Below are positions 17,139 through 25,916 of a stretch of DNA of 64,000 nt, one piece after another. Position 1 is the first letter of the stretch, and each line of letters starts with the position of its first letter. The notes beneath the pieces were generated by a model, which searched no databases, was not told where the DNA came from, and saw nothing but the letters and a program-made list of their open reading frames with translations. The DNA comes from Pseudarthrobacter chlorophenolicus A6. Lineage in GTDB: Bacteria; Actinomycetota; Actinomycetes; Actinomycetales; Micrococcaceae. Made by a program: the position numbers and the translations under genes. The DNA is taken from positions 1,052,096-1,116,095 of the forward strand of contig NC_011886.1 in NCBI RefSeq assembly GCF_000022025.1. Direction: 5' to 3'.

Positions 17139-17602
17139 GCGCGCACGACGGGAACGGCGGGCAGCGGATCGAAGTCCCCGTTCCCATGCGCTGGGGCGAC
17201 ATGGACGCCTACGGGCACATCAACAACGTCCAGATCGTCCGCATGCTTGAAGAAGCGCGGATCGGTGCCTTCGGTCCGCCCCGGGGAGCAGGCCTGCCCG
17301 GCGTCCAGCCGCAGGTTTCGCTGTTCAACGATGTCCCGGACGGCATCATGGCCCTGGTGGTGGACCACAAGATCCGCTACGTGCGGACCCTGGAATACCG
17401 CAACGTCCCGGCCGTGGTGCAGGTATGGATCGGTGCCGTCAAAGGCGCCAGCTTCGACATCCACTACCTGGTCCAGGACCCCGTCACAGGGGAGGACTGC
17501 GTCAAGGCCAGCAGCCACCTTGCCTTCGTGGACGAGGCCACCGGGCGGGTGCAGCGGCTCACACCGGAACAGAAGGAACGCATGGCGCCGTACAGGCACT
17601 AA
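17135..17602 (+). CDS. Acyl-CoA thioesterase, 4HBT hotdog fold
   Basis: The product has about 155 residues if it starts at CTG 17135, which overlaps the upstream TGA and has GGCGGTG 5 nt before it. The first standard start is ATG 17186 (138 residues), but this would cut the first beta strand (RIEVPVPMRWGDMDAYGHIN). The motif MRWGDMDAYGHINN is the catalytic Asp-containing turn of YbgC/4HBT thioesterases. The family hydrolyses acyl-CoA thioesters in the cytosol as a tetramer. An in-frame stop at 17099 limits the start to CTG 17135, ATC 17168 or ATG 17186. It follows the ABC exporter directly and is probably co-transcribed. Confidence 0.8.
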   Translation: MSAHDGNGGQRIEVPVPMRWGDMDAYGHINNVQIVRMLEEARIGAFGPPRGAGLPGVQPQVSLFNDVPDGIMALVVDHKIRYVRTLEYRNVPAVVQVWIGAVKGASFDIHYLVQDPVTGEDCVKASSHLAFVDEATGRVQRLTPEQKERMAPYRH

Positions 17603-17666
17603 GCCCCTGGACAGCACCCCACGGGGCACACTGGACTGGAATTACACCACAGCGAAAGGAAGCCAG

Positions 17667-17924
17667 ATGGGCAAGAACAAGACCCGCGTCGCCAGGAAGA
17701 AGAAGACCTGGAAGGAGATGTCGCCGTCGTCCAAGGCAGGCACCATCATCGTGGCCATCGTCCAGCTCTCGATGCTGGTAGCGGCGCAGCGGGATATCTC
17801 GAAGCGGCCGGCGGCACTGATCAACGGGCCCAAGGGCGCCTGGCGGGCGGCATCCTTCATCAACTTCGTCGGTCCCATGGGGTACTTCATCTTCGGGCGA
17901 AAGCGGTCCGCTCCGCGCACGTAA
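17667..17924 (+). CDS. Small membrane protein, phospholipase D-nuclease N-terminal (PLDc_N) type
   Basis: The product has 85 residues. The ATG is preceded by AAGGAAG. After a very basic start (MGKNKTRVARKKKTWKEM) come two hydrophobic helices, the second ending GPMGYFIFGRKR. The pattern of helix 1, a D-I-x-x-R-P turn (QRDISKRPAAL), a loop with GPKGAWRAASFINFVGPMG and a final basic tail is that of PLDc_N domain proteins (Pfam PF13396), which occur alone in actinobacteria as two-helix membrane proteins with unknown function. It lies 64 bp after the thioesterase in the same direction. Confidence 0.75.
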   Translation: MGKNKTRVARKKKTWKEMSPSSKAGTIIVAIVQLSMLVAAQRDISKRPAALINGPKGAWRAASFINFVGPMGYFIFGRKRSAPRT

Positions 17925-17937
17925 GGTCCCGGGCTAA

Positions 17938-17979
17938 CGGCCAGGAGCTGTCCGGCGGGAACCGGGCGGCTCCTGGCCG
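17938..17979 (+). terminator. Terminator-like hairpin after the PLDc_N gene
   Basis: CGGCCAGGAGC at 17938-17948 pairs perfectly with GCTCCTGGCCG at 17969-17979 around a 20-nt loop. No T-run follows, as is common in high-GC actinobacteria. Confidence 0.6.
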
Positions 17980-17994
17980 GGCGGCCAAGCGGCT

Positions 17995-18026
17995 TTGAGC
18001 AGGCGCCCAGTTAGACCCTGTAAATT
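17995..18026 (+). promoter_or_regulatory. Possible leaderless promoter of the McrBC-like operon
   Basis: A TAAATT box at 18021-18026 ends 7 bp before the ATG at 18034, and TTGAGC at 17995-18000 could be the -35 (20-bp spacing, long). No ribosome binding site is present before 18034. The spacing fits transcription starting at or next to the ATG. Confidence 0.4.
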
Positions 18027-18033
18027 TGAATCC

Positions 18034-20265
18034 ATGACCCCCGCCTCCACTGCTGCCATGACCCGCGCCCTCGGCATCTCAAAGGAGATCGAGGACGCAG
18101 CATGGTTTGTCCTGGGCCCGGGGCTGCAGGGAAAACCATCGGCCCTGGACGGGCGGACACTGACCTGGACCTCCGAGGCCGCCGCGGAACTGCTGGACCG
18201 CCTGGAACGGGGCACACCGGATCCCAAAGCGCCCATGATGACCAACCTCCGGCAGAACCTTGACGGCGCCTCCCGCGAAGCGAAGCAGCTCGCCGCCGAG
18301 CTTCTGTTCCTGCAGTCCCTGCCGCTGGCGCATGAGGTGAAATCGCTCAAGGTCAAGCGGGCCCGCGTGGCCGAGGCCGCCTCCTGGCTGGAGCCGCCCC
18401 TGGAACTGCCTGAAGAGCTCTATCAGGGCATGACGGACCACGGCGTAATCCGGGACCGCACGGCCGAGTTCAACTGGACCATCTGGGACCACCTCCGGTG
18501 GCTGTGCCGGTTCGTGCAGCATGTGGACCAGCAGGCGCCCACCACCATCACCGCTGCGCTGCTGGACCCGCTGAAGTTCCACGCCCTGGCCGCCGGCACC
18601 CCGGCTGACCAGCCTGCCCTCCGGCGCAGCATCGAATTCCTGGCCTGGCCCAGCTACTTTGAACCCGTGGTGGCGGACGTGGAGCGGCAGGAAATCCGGG
18701 ACGCCTTCGCCTCACTGGTGGGTGGCGCCAAGGGGGATTCCGAGGAGGACGTCACCGCGGACATCCACCGCATCCGCCTGCACCTCGATGAGCAAGCCGG
18801 CCAGCGCATCGACTGGTACGCCCGCCAGCTTGTCAGCCAGTGGCGCAAGGTGGGCGACCCCGGACGCCGCGCATGGCTGCTCCGGACGCACCACGACAAC
18901 GCCGAGCTGCTCACCGCCTGGCAAGGTGAGGAAAAGGTGACACTCGACGTCGAACACCTCCGCCTGCTGGAGCCCGGCGTCACCGCCGGGCTGGTCCAGC
19001 ATGCCGTGGACGAGGACTACAAGCACCTTGGCTACGTGGAGCGCGAGGACACCAAAACGGCCGTCTTTGCCTTCCTCACCGTCATGAAGCCCGGCGACCT
19101 GGTCCTGTACCAGCACGCGGGCACGGTCCGGCTGGGCGGCGTGCTGGGCGAACCGGAGTACAACGATGACAACCGGCGGCTGCGCCGGAAAGTGCGCTGG
19201 TTCGACGAAGGCCACGCCACCACCAGCCTGCCCCGGCACGTCCAGCGGCAGCTCGCCACCCCCGGCATCGTGGTGGACGCAACCCGCGTGGTGCAGGCGC
19301 TGCAGGCCCTCCTCCCGGCCGAAGCCGAGACTGAGCCTGACGCCGAAACGGAAGCCGCCGCCGTCGTGCAACCGCTCCAGGAGGGCTTCCGCCCGCTGAG
19401 GGCGGAGTTCGCGGCGTCCCTGCACATGGACCTCGACCCCCTGCAGGAAATCGCGGACCTGTTGGAGGAGAACCGGCAGCTGGTCCTGTACGGCCCGCCC
19501 GGCACCGGCAAGACGTACCTGGCCAAGCACCTGGCAGCGGAGCTGGCTGATGACACCACCGATGAGCGGGTCAAGCTGGTGCAGTTCCACCCCTCGTACG
19601 CCTACGAGGACTTCTTCGAGGGGTACCGGCCGGACAAAACGGACGAAGGCCAGGTCTCCTTCAAGCTGGTTGCCGGCCCGCTGCGCCGCCTCGCCGAGGA
19701 AGCTGCCAAGCCCGGCAACGAGAAAAAGCCGTACTTCCTGATCATCGACGAGATGAACCGCGCCAACCTGGCCAAGGTGTTCGGCGAGCTGTACTTCCTG
19801 CTCGAGTACCGGGACGACCGCATTTACCTGCAGTACAGCCCCAACGAGCCGTTCACGCTGCCGGACAACCTGTACATCATCGGCACCATGAACACTGCGG
19901 ACCGGTCCATCGCCATGATGGATGCCGCCATCCGCCGCCGGTTCTCATTCATTGAGCTGCATCCGCAAACCGAACCCGTCAAGGGCTCGCTGCTCCGCTT
20001 CCTCGAGGCACGCGGGCTGGACACCACGCCGGCGCTGCTGCTGGACGCACTCAATGGGGCCATAGACGAATGGGACCGGGACCTGATGATCGGTCCGTCC
20101 TACTTCATGAAGCCGGCGGCGCAGACACCGGCCGGGCTGCGGCGGATCTGGAAGTACGAGCTTATGCCGCTGCTGGAGGAGCACTACCACGGCCAGCTGA
20201 CCCGCGCGCAGCTGGAGGAACGGTTCGGGCTGGAGCAGTTGCTGGGACGCCTTGCGCTCCGCTGA
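18034..20265 (+). CDS. McrB-like AAA+ GTPase subunit of a modification-dependent restriction system
   Basis: The product has 743 residues. Residues ~1-300 are helical with no family I recognise. Residues ~305-415 look like a PUA/EVE-type reader domain (GDLVLYQHAGTVRLGGVLGE followed by RRKVRWFDEG), the sort of module that recognises modified bases. Residues ~470-743 are an McrB-type AAA+ domain: Walker [16 protein letters not shown] at ~485, Walker B LIIDEMNRANLAKVFGELYF, and the McrB-specific GTMNTADRSIAMMDAAIRRR at ~618. McrB rings hydrolyse GTP and translocate DNA to activate the McrC nuclease. The next gene, mcrC-like, overlaps by 14 bp. Specificity for a particular modified base is not known. 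Confidence 0.85.
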   Translation: MTPASTAAMTRALGISKEIEDAAWFVLGPGLQGKPSALDGRTLTWTSEAAAELLDRLERGTPDPKAPMMTNLRQNLDGASREAKQLAAELLFLQSLPLAHEVKSLKVKRARVAEAASWLEPPLELPEELYQGMTDHGVIRDRTAEFNWTIWDHLRWLCRFVQHVDQQAPTTITAALLDPLKFHALAAGTPADQPALRRSIEFLAWPSYFEPVVADVERQEIRDAFASLVGGAKGDSEEDVTADIHRIRLHLDEQAGQRIDWYARQLVSQWRKVGDPGRRAWLLRTHHDNAELLTAWQGEEKVTLDVEHLRLLEPGVTAGLVQHAVDEDYKHLGYVEREDTKTAVFAFLTVMKPGDLVLYQHAGTVRLGGVLGEPEYNDDNRRLRRKVRWFDEGHATTSLPRHVQRQLATPGIVVDATRVVQALQALLPAEAETEPDAETEAAAVVQPLQEGFRPLRAEFAASLHMDLDPLQEIADLLEENRQLVLYGPPGTGKTYLAKHLAAELADDTTDERVKLVQFHPSYAYEDFFEGYRPDKTDEGQVSFKLVAGPLRRLAEEAAKPGNEKKPYFLIIDEMNRANLAKVFGELYFLLEYRDDRIYLQYSPNEPFTLPDNLYIIGTMNTADRSIAMMDAAIRRRFSFIELHPQTEPVKGSLLRFLEARGLDTTPALLLDALNGAIDEWDRDLMIGPSYFMKPAAQTPAGLRRIWKYELMPLLEEHYHGQLTRAQLEERFGLEQLLGRLALR

Positions 20266-21544
20266 CCCCGCCAGGGCTTTCGCCCCGGTAGGCAACGCCG
20301 GCGGGCGCGGACCCGGAGGTGCCGCGCGGCACCTGGTGCTGGACGAACTGTCCCGGGGGATCGTGGAACGGCTGGATCCGGCCAGTGCCTCGTTCCTGAA
20401 CTCGAGTGGATTGGCCAGGGCTACGCCCATGGGGATGGGGCTGTACCGGATCGAACCTGTGGGCAAAGTGGGTTCGGTGCGCACCTCGTCAGTGCAGTTG
20501 GACGTCCGTCCCAAGGACCGGCTGGGCCTTGGCCGGTTGCTGTTCCTCCTGAGTTATGCGGGGGAGCAGGGCTTCCGGCCGGACGCGGTGGCCGGCTTCG
20601 AGGAGCGGGAGCTGTGGAGTGCGCTGGCCGAGTCCCTGGCGCAGTTGGCCGAACGGGCGCTGGGACGCGGCGTCCTGCAGGGCTACCTCACCGTGGATGA
20701 ATCCCTCCGCACGGTCAAGGGGCGCATCCGCATCTCGGACCAGATTTCCCGCCGGCCGGGCATGCTGGTCCCGCTGGAGGTCTCCTACGACGAATTCACC
20801 GAGGACATCGCCGAGAACCGGATCCTGCGGGCAGCCCTGGAACGCATGGGCCAGGTGCCGAGGGTCCGGCCCGAGGTGCTGAGCCGGCTGCGCCTCCTCA
20901 AAGGAAAGCTCGACGGCGTCACCCGGCTCCCGTCCGGCGCGCCGCTGCCGCCATGGAAGCCCAGCAGGATGAACCTCCGGTACCACCCGGTGCTGCGGCT
21001 GGCCGAGCTCATCCTCCGCAACGCGTCCGCAGAGGCAGGCCCGGGGCGGCAGCAGACGGCCGCGTTCGTGGTGGACATGGCCAGGGTTTTCGAGGACTTC
21101 GTGGGCACCGCACTGCGGGAAGCGATGGCCGCGTACCCCGGGGAACTGAGGCTCAGGTACAACGCGCTGCTGAGCGAAGCCGTACGGGACTCGGACCGCC
21201 TCACGGTGCAGCCTGACGCCGTGCACATGCTCGGTGGCCGTCCCGTGGTGGCCTACAACGCCAAGTACAAAGCCGCCACAGACTCCGGCGCTTCCCTCAC
21301 CGCCGACCACTTCCAGATGCTTGCCCACTGCACGGCTTTGGCGGTGCCAACAGCGTGGCTGGTTTACGCCGGCTCCGGTGACATCAAGCTCCGCCGGATC
21401 CTGAACACGGACATCGACATCGTGGAGTTCCCGTTGGACCTCTCCCTGCCGCCCGCGGAGATTTTGGCCGCGGTGCAGGACCTGGCCCGGCAGTCCTGGG
21501 GCGAAGTGGTCCGGGTCTCAGCGGGCTCAACCAGCGGTGATTGA
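20252..21544 (+). CDS. McrC-like nuclease subunit
   Basis: The product has 430 residues from TTG 20252, overlapping the mcrB-like stop. The McrC family pattern is clear: SSGLARATPMGMG-like N-terminal domain, the central RGVLQGYLTVDESLRTVKGRIR segment (in part) and EDIAENRILRAAL. The C-terminal PD-(D/E)xK nuclease has QPDAV (Asp322) and then VVAYNAKYKA, where Asn336 occupies the position of the second catalytic acid and Lys338 is kept. E. coli McrC uses Asp-Asp-Lys here. The substitution raises the question whether it cuts DNA. Its last ~10 codons and stop lie inside a palindromic repeat. A convergent sensor kinase gene begins 12 bp away. Confidence 0.85.
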   Translation: MRSADPARAFAPVGNAGGRGPGGAARHLVLDELSRGIVERLDPASASFLNSSGLARATPMGMGLYRIEPVGKVGSVRTSSVQLDVRPKDRLGLGRLLFLLSYAGEQGFRPDAVAGFEERELWSALAESLAQLAERALGRGVLQGYLTVDESLRTVKGRIRISDQISRRPGMLVPLEVSYDEFTEDIAENRILRAALERMGQVPRVRPEVLSRLRLLKGKLDGVTRLPSGAPLPPWKPSRMNLRYHPVLRLAELILRNASAEAGPGRQQTAAFVVDMARVFEDFVGTALREAMAAYPGELRLRYNALLSEAVRDSDRLTVQPDAVHMLGGRPVVAYNAKYKAATDSGASLTADHFQMLAHCTALAVPTAWLVYAGSGDIKLRRILNTDIDIVEFPLDLSLPPAEILAAVQDLARQSWGEVVRVSAGSTSGD

Positions 21545-21556
21545 GCCCGTCGAAAT
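21512..21556. repeat. Palindromic repeat spanning the mcrC-like stop codon
   Basis: GGGCTCAA (21523-21530) and TTGAGCCC (21541-21548) flank a 10-nt loop, and outside this a partly paired flank ends in GTCGAAATC. The unit resembles the abundant intergenic palindrome of Arthrobacter-type genomes that reads GGTTGAGC..GTCGAAA on one arm (recalled, not searched). It lies between convergent genes and probably acts as a bidirectional terminator. Confidence 0.55.
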
Positions 21557-23212
21557 CTAGACCGGCACCCGGAACGTAAAGGTGGTGCCCTGGCCCAGAG
21601 TGCTGTCCACGCTGATGGTCCCGCCGTGGGCTTCGACGATGGCCTTGCTGATGGGCAGCCCCAGCCCCACGCCCGGGATGGCCGTCCGGCGGACGTTGCT
21701 GGTGCGGAAGAACTTCGCGAAGACTTCCGAAGCGTCCTCGGGCGTCATCCCCATACCGGTGTCCGTCACGCGGCATTCGAGGTGGCCGTCGTCCCGGGCC
21801 AGGCTGACCAGGACGTTGCCGCCGTCGGGGGAGTACTTGATGGCGTTGGACACCAGGTTGTCCAGGACCTGGGAAATCCTGGCCCCGTCCACATGCGCCT
21901 CAAGCTGGTCCGGAGTCTCCGCCGCCAGCACCACGCCCGAGGCAGTGGCCTTGGGCAGTGCCGAGGAGACACTGGTGCGGACCAGTTCAGCGACGTCCAC
22001 GGTGTGCGGGGAGACGATCAGCTGCCCGTTGCGGCTGGCAAGCAGGTCCGAGACCAGCGTCAGCAGACGCTCGGAGTTCCGGCGGATGATTTCGAGCATC
22101 TCCTCCTGGGATTCCTCCGGTTCGTCGGCCAGCAGGATTTCCACATACCCGAGGATGGACGTCAGCGGTGTGCGGAACTCGTGGGAAACGCTGGAGACGA
22201 AGTCATCCTTCGCGGCGAGGGCGTTCACCAGGTCCGTCACGTCGCTGAAGGCGATGACCGATCCGGCAAACGCGCCGTCGCTGTCCTTCATGGCCCGGGC
22301 GGTGGTGACGAAGGCGCGCTGGTCCCTGCCGTCGCCCAGCCACACGAGGTAATCCGTGAACGTTTCGCCCAGTACGGCGCGGCGTACGGGGCGGTCTTCC
22401 ACCGGGATGAGGGTCTTCCTGTCCGGGCCGAACACCAGAAGCTGGGACTCGTTGGGGTCCGGGTTGTCCTTCGGGCTGGCCAGCAGGTGGTTGGCTCGCT
22501 GCTTCCGGTTCATCAGGACGTCGTGCCCGTCCGCGTCGACTGCCAGAACGCCAAGGTGGACTGTATCCAGGACGGTGTTCAGCAGGGACTCCTGCCGCTG
22601 GCTGGTGCGGAGGTTGGCCTGGAGCTGGGCGTCCTTGTCCTCCAGTTCGCGTTGCTGGCGCATCATGCTGAGCGTGAGGACGCTGACCGAGATCCCGATG
22701 CCGAGCATCATGACCGGCAGCAGCAGCGACCGGGTGAGGTCCTGCGCCGTAACGGCACCTTTCAGGAGCAGGGGAACCCAGATGATGGCCAGCGGCGCCA
22801 GGAAGGACAGCCACAGGGCGGTTTTGGGATAGTAGCCGGAGGCGCACAGCCAGATGACCGGGAAGACAGCCAGCAAGCTAATGCCGGTGAGGCTGTCCTG
22901 CCCGCCCTCCCGGCCCACTGCGATGGAGATGAAATCCAGCAGGGGGATGATCAGGAAGCTCGTGAAGGGAAGCCGCTCCCACGGAATCACGTAGCAAAGG
23001 CCCATGAGCACGAGCTGCGAGACGACGAACGACGCGAAAAGCGGATTGCCCATCGTTCCGGGGAAGAAAGCCCACACCAGGAACACCGTCAGCAGCGTGG
23101 TGATGAACAGCGGCATCTGGCTCATGGCCACGCGGTCCCGCAGGCTGTACTCGTGGAACTGGCGCCGGAAGAAGCGAAGCCCGCCGGACGACCATGCCAC
23201 CGGGTTAGCCAT
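21557..23212 (-). CDS. Membrane sensor histidine kinase with PAS domain
   Basis: The product has 551 residues. Residues ~30-195 contain about six hydrophobic helices, followed by a short coiled region (RQQRELEDKDAQLQANLRTS), a PAS domain (~205-330; LDTVHLGVLAVDADGHDVLM) and a HisKA domain with SSVSHEFRTPLTSILGYVEI, phospho-accepting His344. The HATPase_c domain has the N, G1 and G2 boxes (DNLVSNAIKYSPDG, VTDTGMGMTPED, GVGLGLPISKAIVEAHGG). It lies divergent from the response regulator at 23307, 94 bp apart, so the two are very likely cognate. The signal is unknown; the multi-helix sensor suggests a membrane or cell-wall cue. Confidence 0.9.
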   Translation of the reverse strand: MANPVAWSSGGLRFFRRQFHEYSLRDRVAMSQMPLFITTLLTVFLVWAFFPGTMGNPLFASFVVSQLVLMGLCYVIPWERLPFTSFLIIPLLDFISIAVGREGGQDSLTGISLLAVFPVIWLCASGYYPKTALWLSFLAPLAIIWVPLLLKGAVTAQDLTRSLLLPVMMLGIGISVSVLTLSMMRQQRELEDKDAQLQANLRTSQRQESLLNTVLDTVHLGVLAVDADGHDVLMNRKQRANHLLASPKDNPDPNESQLLVFGPDRKTLIPVEDRPVRRAVLGETFTDYLVWLGDGRDQRAFVTTARAMKDSDGAFAGSVIAFSDVTDLVNALAAKDDFVSSVSHEFRTPLTSILGYVEILLADEPEESQEEMLEIIRRNSERLLTLVSDLLASRNGQLIVSPHTVDVAELVRTSVSSALPKATASGVVLAAETPDQLEAHVDGARISQVLDNLVSNAIKYSPDGGNVLVSLARDDGHLECRVTDTGMGMTPEDASEVFAKFFRTSNVRRTAIPGVGLGLPISKAIVEAHGGTISVDSTLGQGTTFTFRVPV

Positions 23213-23273
23213 TGACCTGGGACATTGGGGCGGACGCGTGCGAGACCATACCAGCAGGATATCCGCAGCCAGC

Positions 23274-23279
23274 TATACT
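23274..23279 (+). promoter_or_regulatory. -10 box of the response regulator promoter
   Basis: TATACT lies 27 bp before the ATG of the response regulator, in the 94-bp divergent gap with the sensor kinase. The -35 region (around 23251-23256) is poor. Confidence 0.45.
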
Positions 23280-23306
23280 TCTGACGTTGGCTGCTGAGGG
23301 GGCGCT

Positions 23307-24043
<737 letters not shown>

Positions 24044-24071
<28 letters not shown>

Positions 24072-24454
24072 GCCTGCAGGCGGTGCGTGGTCTGGCGGCT
24101 GCACTGGGTGATGTTCCGCAGGAACGCGGCGGCCAGGCGGGGAAGTACGACGGCGGCGTCCGCCGCACGTGCCCCGGTGCGGATTTCGCTTTCAAGACTG
24201 GTTGCCAGTCCCGCCAGCCGTTCCGCGCCCACCATCTGGCTGGAGGTCTTCAGGCTCAGCACAGCGTCCACGGAGCCCTCCAGGTCTCCGGTGGTCAGGG
24301 CCAGCCGAAGCTTGCTGAGCCGCTGGGGCAGGCACTCGATGAAGTTCCCAACAAACACCTTGCTGTAGCCCCCGTCTTCTTCGAGTTCGTCCCGGAGACG
24401 GTCCAGCACTGACTGGTCCACCAGCGGCAGGGGGGCGTCATCCGAGGGGCTCAC
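24044..24454 (-). CDS. Degenerate Hpt-domain protein
   Basis: The product has 136 residues from GTG 24454, with GGAAGGAA upstream. It looks like a four-helix histidine phosphotransfer protein: FVGNFIECLPQRLSKLRLAL, then the helix SVDAVLSLKTSSQMVGAERL, then LATSLESEIR. In active Hpt domains this helix reads A-H-x-L-K-(G/S)-S; here Leu66 takes the place of the phospho-accepting His while L-K-x-S-S and the following V-G-A are kept. It is therefore probably a pseudo-Hpt acting by binding a receiver domain rather than by phosphotransfer (inference). It is convergent with, and overlaps, the response regulator gene. Confidence 0.75.
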
Positions 24455-24614
24455 TGGGTTCCTTCCAGCTGACGTTTTTCAGTCCGGCAGCGCATCATCG
24501 GAGATTGGCGGGCGTGCAGTTTCAGGTTAGGACCGGCGCCCGGGGGCGGCACCGTTCCGGGGAAGAATTGTGGGTTTCTTGATGACACTGCGGCTGCCAC
24601 ATCCAATACTTGAG

Positions 24615-24633
24615 CCAGTGCTTTCCGCACTGG
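24615..24633. promoter_or_regulatory. Palindrome upstream of the GH26 gene
   Basis: CCAGTGC, TTTCC, GCACTGG is a perfect 7-bp inverted repeat with a 5-nt centre, 40 bp before the putative GTG start. It could be an operator or a leader hairpin. Confidence 0.35.
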
Positions 24634-24672
24634 AACCTTGCGGCCGTGGCCGCCCGTCAGCTGGGATGGGTT

Positions 24673-25902
24673 GTGTTGGCAAAATCGTTGAAGAGGTTAG
24701 TCATTGCTGCGTTCGTGGGAGCCGGCCTGGTTCTTGCGGCTGTCCAACCGGCCGCGGCGGCCGCGGCTCCGGCAGCACGAATCGCGTTGAGCCCGGAGTC
24801 CGGTCCGGCGGGGTCCGCGGTGACAGTGGCCGGTACCGGGTTCAAGGCCGCCACCACCGGAACGGTGATCATCGGTTCGGCAACGTTCCCGTTCAAGACC
24901 AGTTCCACGGGCGCCTTCAGCACGGGCGTAACCATTCCGTCCAGGTCCACGGGCAACGTCACGGTGACAGCCAAGACCTCGTCGGTCAAGGCGTCCGCGG
25001 TCTTCGCCGTCCAGATAGCCGCCCCACAGCCACCGCCGGCCAGTAACGCGCTACTTCGGTTTGGCGCTGCGACCGTTGGGGGACCGCTTGCATCGGCGGA
25101 ACTCGATGACGTGGCAACCCTGGCGGGGGAGAACCCCACCATGGTGCTTTCCTACAAGGACTTCCTTCAGGCTCCGCCGCTGGCCGAGCTGGACGCCGTC
25201 CAGGTGCGGGGCGCCACGCCGCTGGTTACGTGGGAGCCCTGGGCCTGGGGCGGCGGACTGGAACAGCCCGCCTACGCCCTGGACCGGATAGCCGCGGGCA
25301 ACTTTGATGCCAGGATCCGCGAATGGGGTCAGGCGCTGGCGGCCTGGGGCAAGCCCGTGATGCTGCGCTTCGCCCATGAAATGAACGGCAACTGGTACCC
25401 CTGGGCGGAAGGCGTGAACGGCAACCAGACCGGAGACTATGTGGCTGCCTGGCGCCACGTGCACGACGTCGTTGCGTCCACCGGTGCGGACAACGTCCAG
25501 TGGGTGTGGTCCCCGAACGTTCCCTACTGGGGCTCCACGGACCTTGCCGGACTCTACCCCGGCGCGGACTACGTGGACATTGTTGCCCTGGACGGCTACA
25601 ACTGGGGCAGCTCCCAGCCCTGGAGCAGTTGGGTGGCTCCGCAGGACCTGTTTGGCCCGGGCATTGCCCAGTTGCGGGAACTCGCGGCGGGCAAGCCCAT
25701 CCTGATTGCGGAGGTGGCGTCCAGCGAGCAGGGCGGGTCCAAGGCCTCCTGGAATACGGCGCTGGTGTCCTACCTTTCCGCGCAGCCGGACGTGATGGGC
25801 TTCGTCTGGTTCCACCTCCAGAAGGAAACAGACTGGCGCATCAACAGCAGCGAGGCTTCCGCGGCCGCGTTCAAGTCGGCACTGGCTGCCCGGAGGACTT
25901 AG
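24673..25902 (+). CDS. Secreted GH26-type glycoside hydrolase with N-terminal Ig-like (IPT/TIG-like) domain
   Basis: The product has 409 residues with GTG 24673 as start (TTG 24676 is equally possible; the longer frame from 24610 adds residues before the signal peptide). Residues 1-33 are a signal peptide ending in an AAAAAAPA region. Residues ~36-115 are a small beta-rich domain (GPAGSAVTVAGTGFK) of IPT/TIG type. Residues ~125-409 have GH26 features: RFAHEMNGNWYPW with acid/base Glu236 and ILIAEVASSEQGG with nucleophile Glu347, plus WVWSPN. GH26 enzymes are mostly beta-mannanases, and related secreted actinobacterial proteins are also described as glycosyl hydrolase family 26 of unknown substrate. 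It appears monocistronic. Confidence 0.8.
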   Translation: MLAKSLKRLVIAAFVGAGLVLAAVQPAAAAAAPAARIALSPESGPAGSAVTVAGTGFKAATTGTVIIGSATFPFKTSSTGAFSTGVTIPSRSTGNVTVTAKTSSVKASAVFAVQIAAPQPPPASNALLRFGAATVGGPLASAELDDVATLAGENPTMVLSYKDFLQAPPLAELDAVQVRGATPLVTWEPWAWGGGLEQPAYALDRIAAGNFDARIREWGQALAAWGKPVMLRFAHEMNGNWYPWAEGVNGNQTGDYVAAWRHVHDVVASTGADNVQWVWSPNVPYWGSTDLAGLYPGADYVDIVALDGYNWGSSQPWSSWVAPQDLFGPGIAQLRELAAGKPILIAEVASSEQGGSKASWNTALVSYLSAQPDVMGFVWFHLQKETDWRINSSEASAAAFKSALAARRT

Positions 25903-25916
25903 CGGGACAGATCTAC

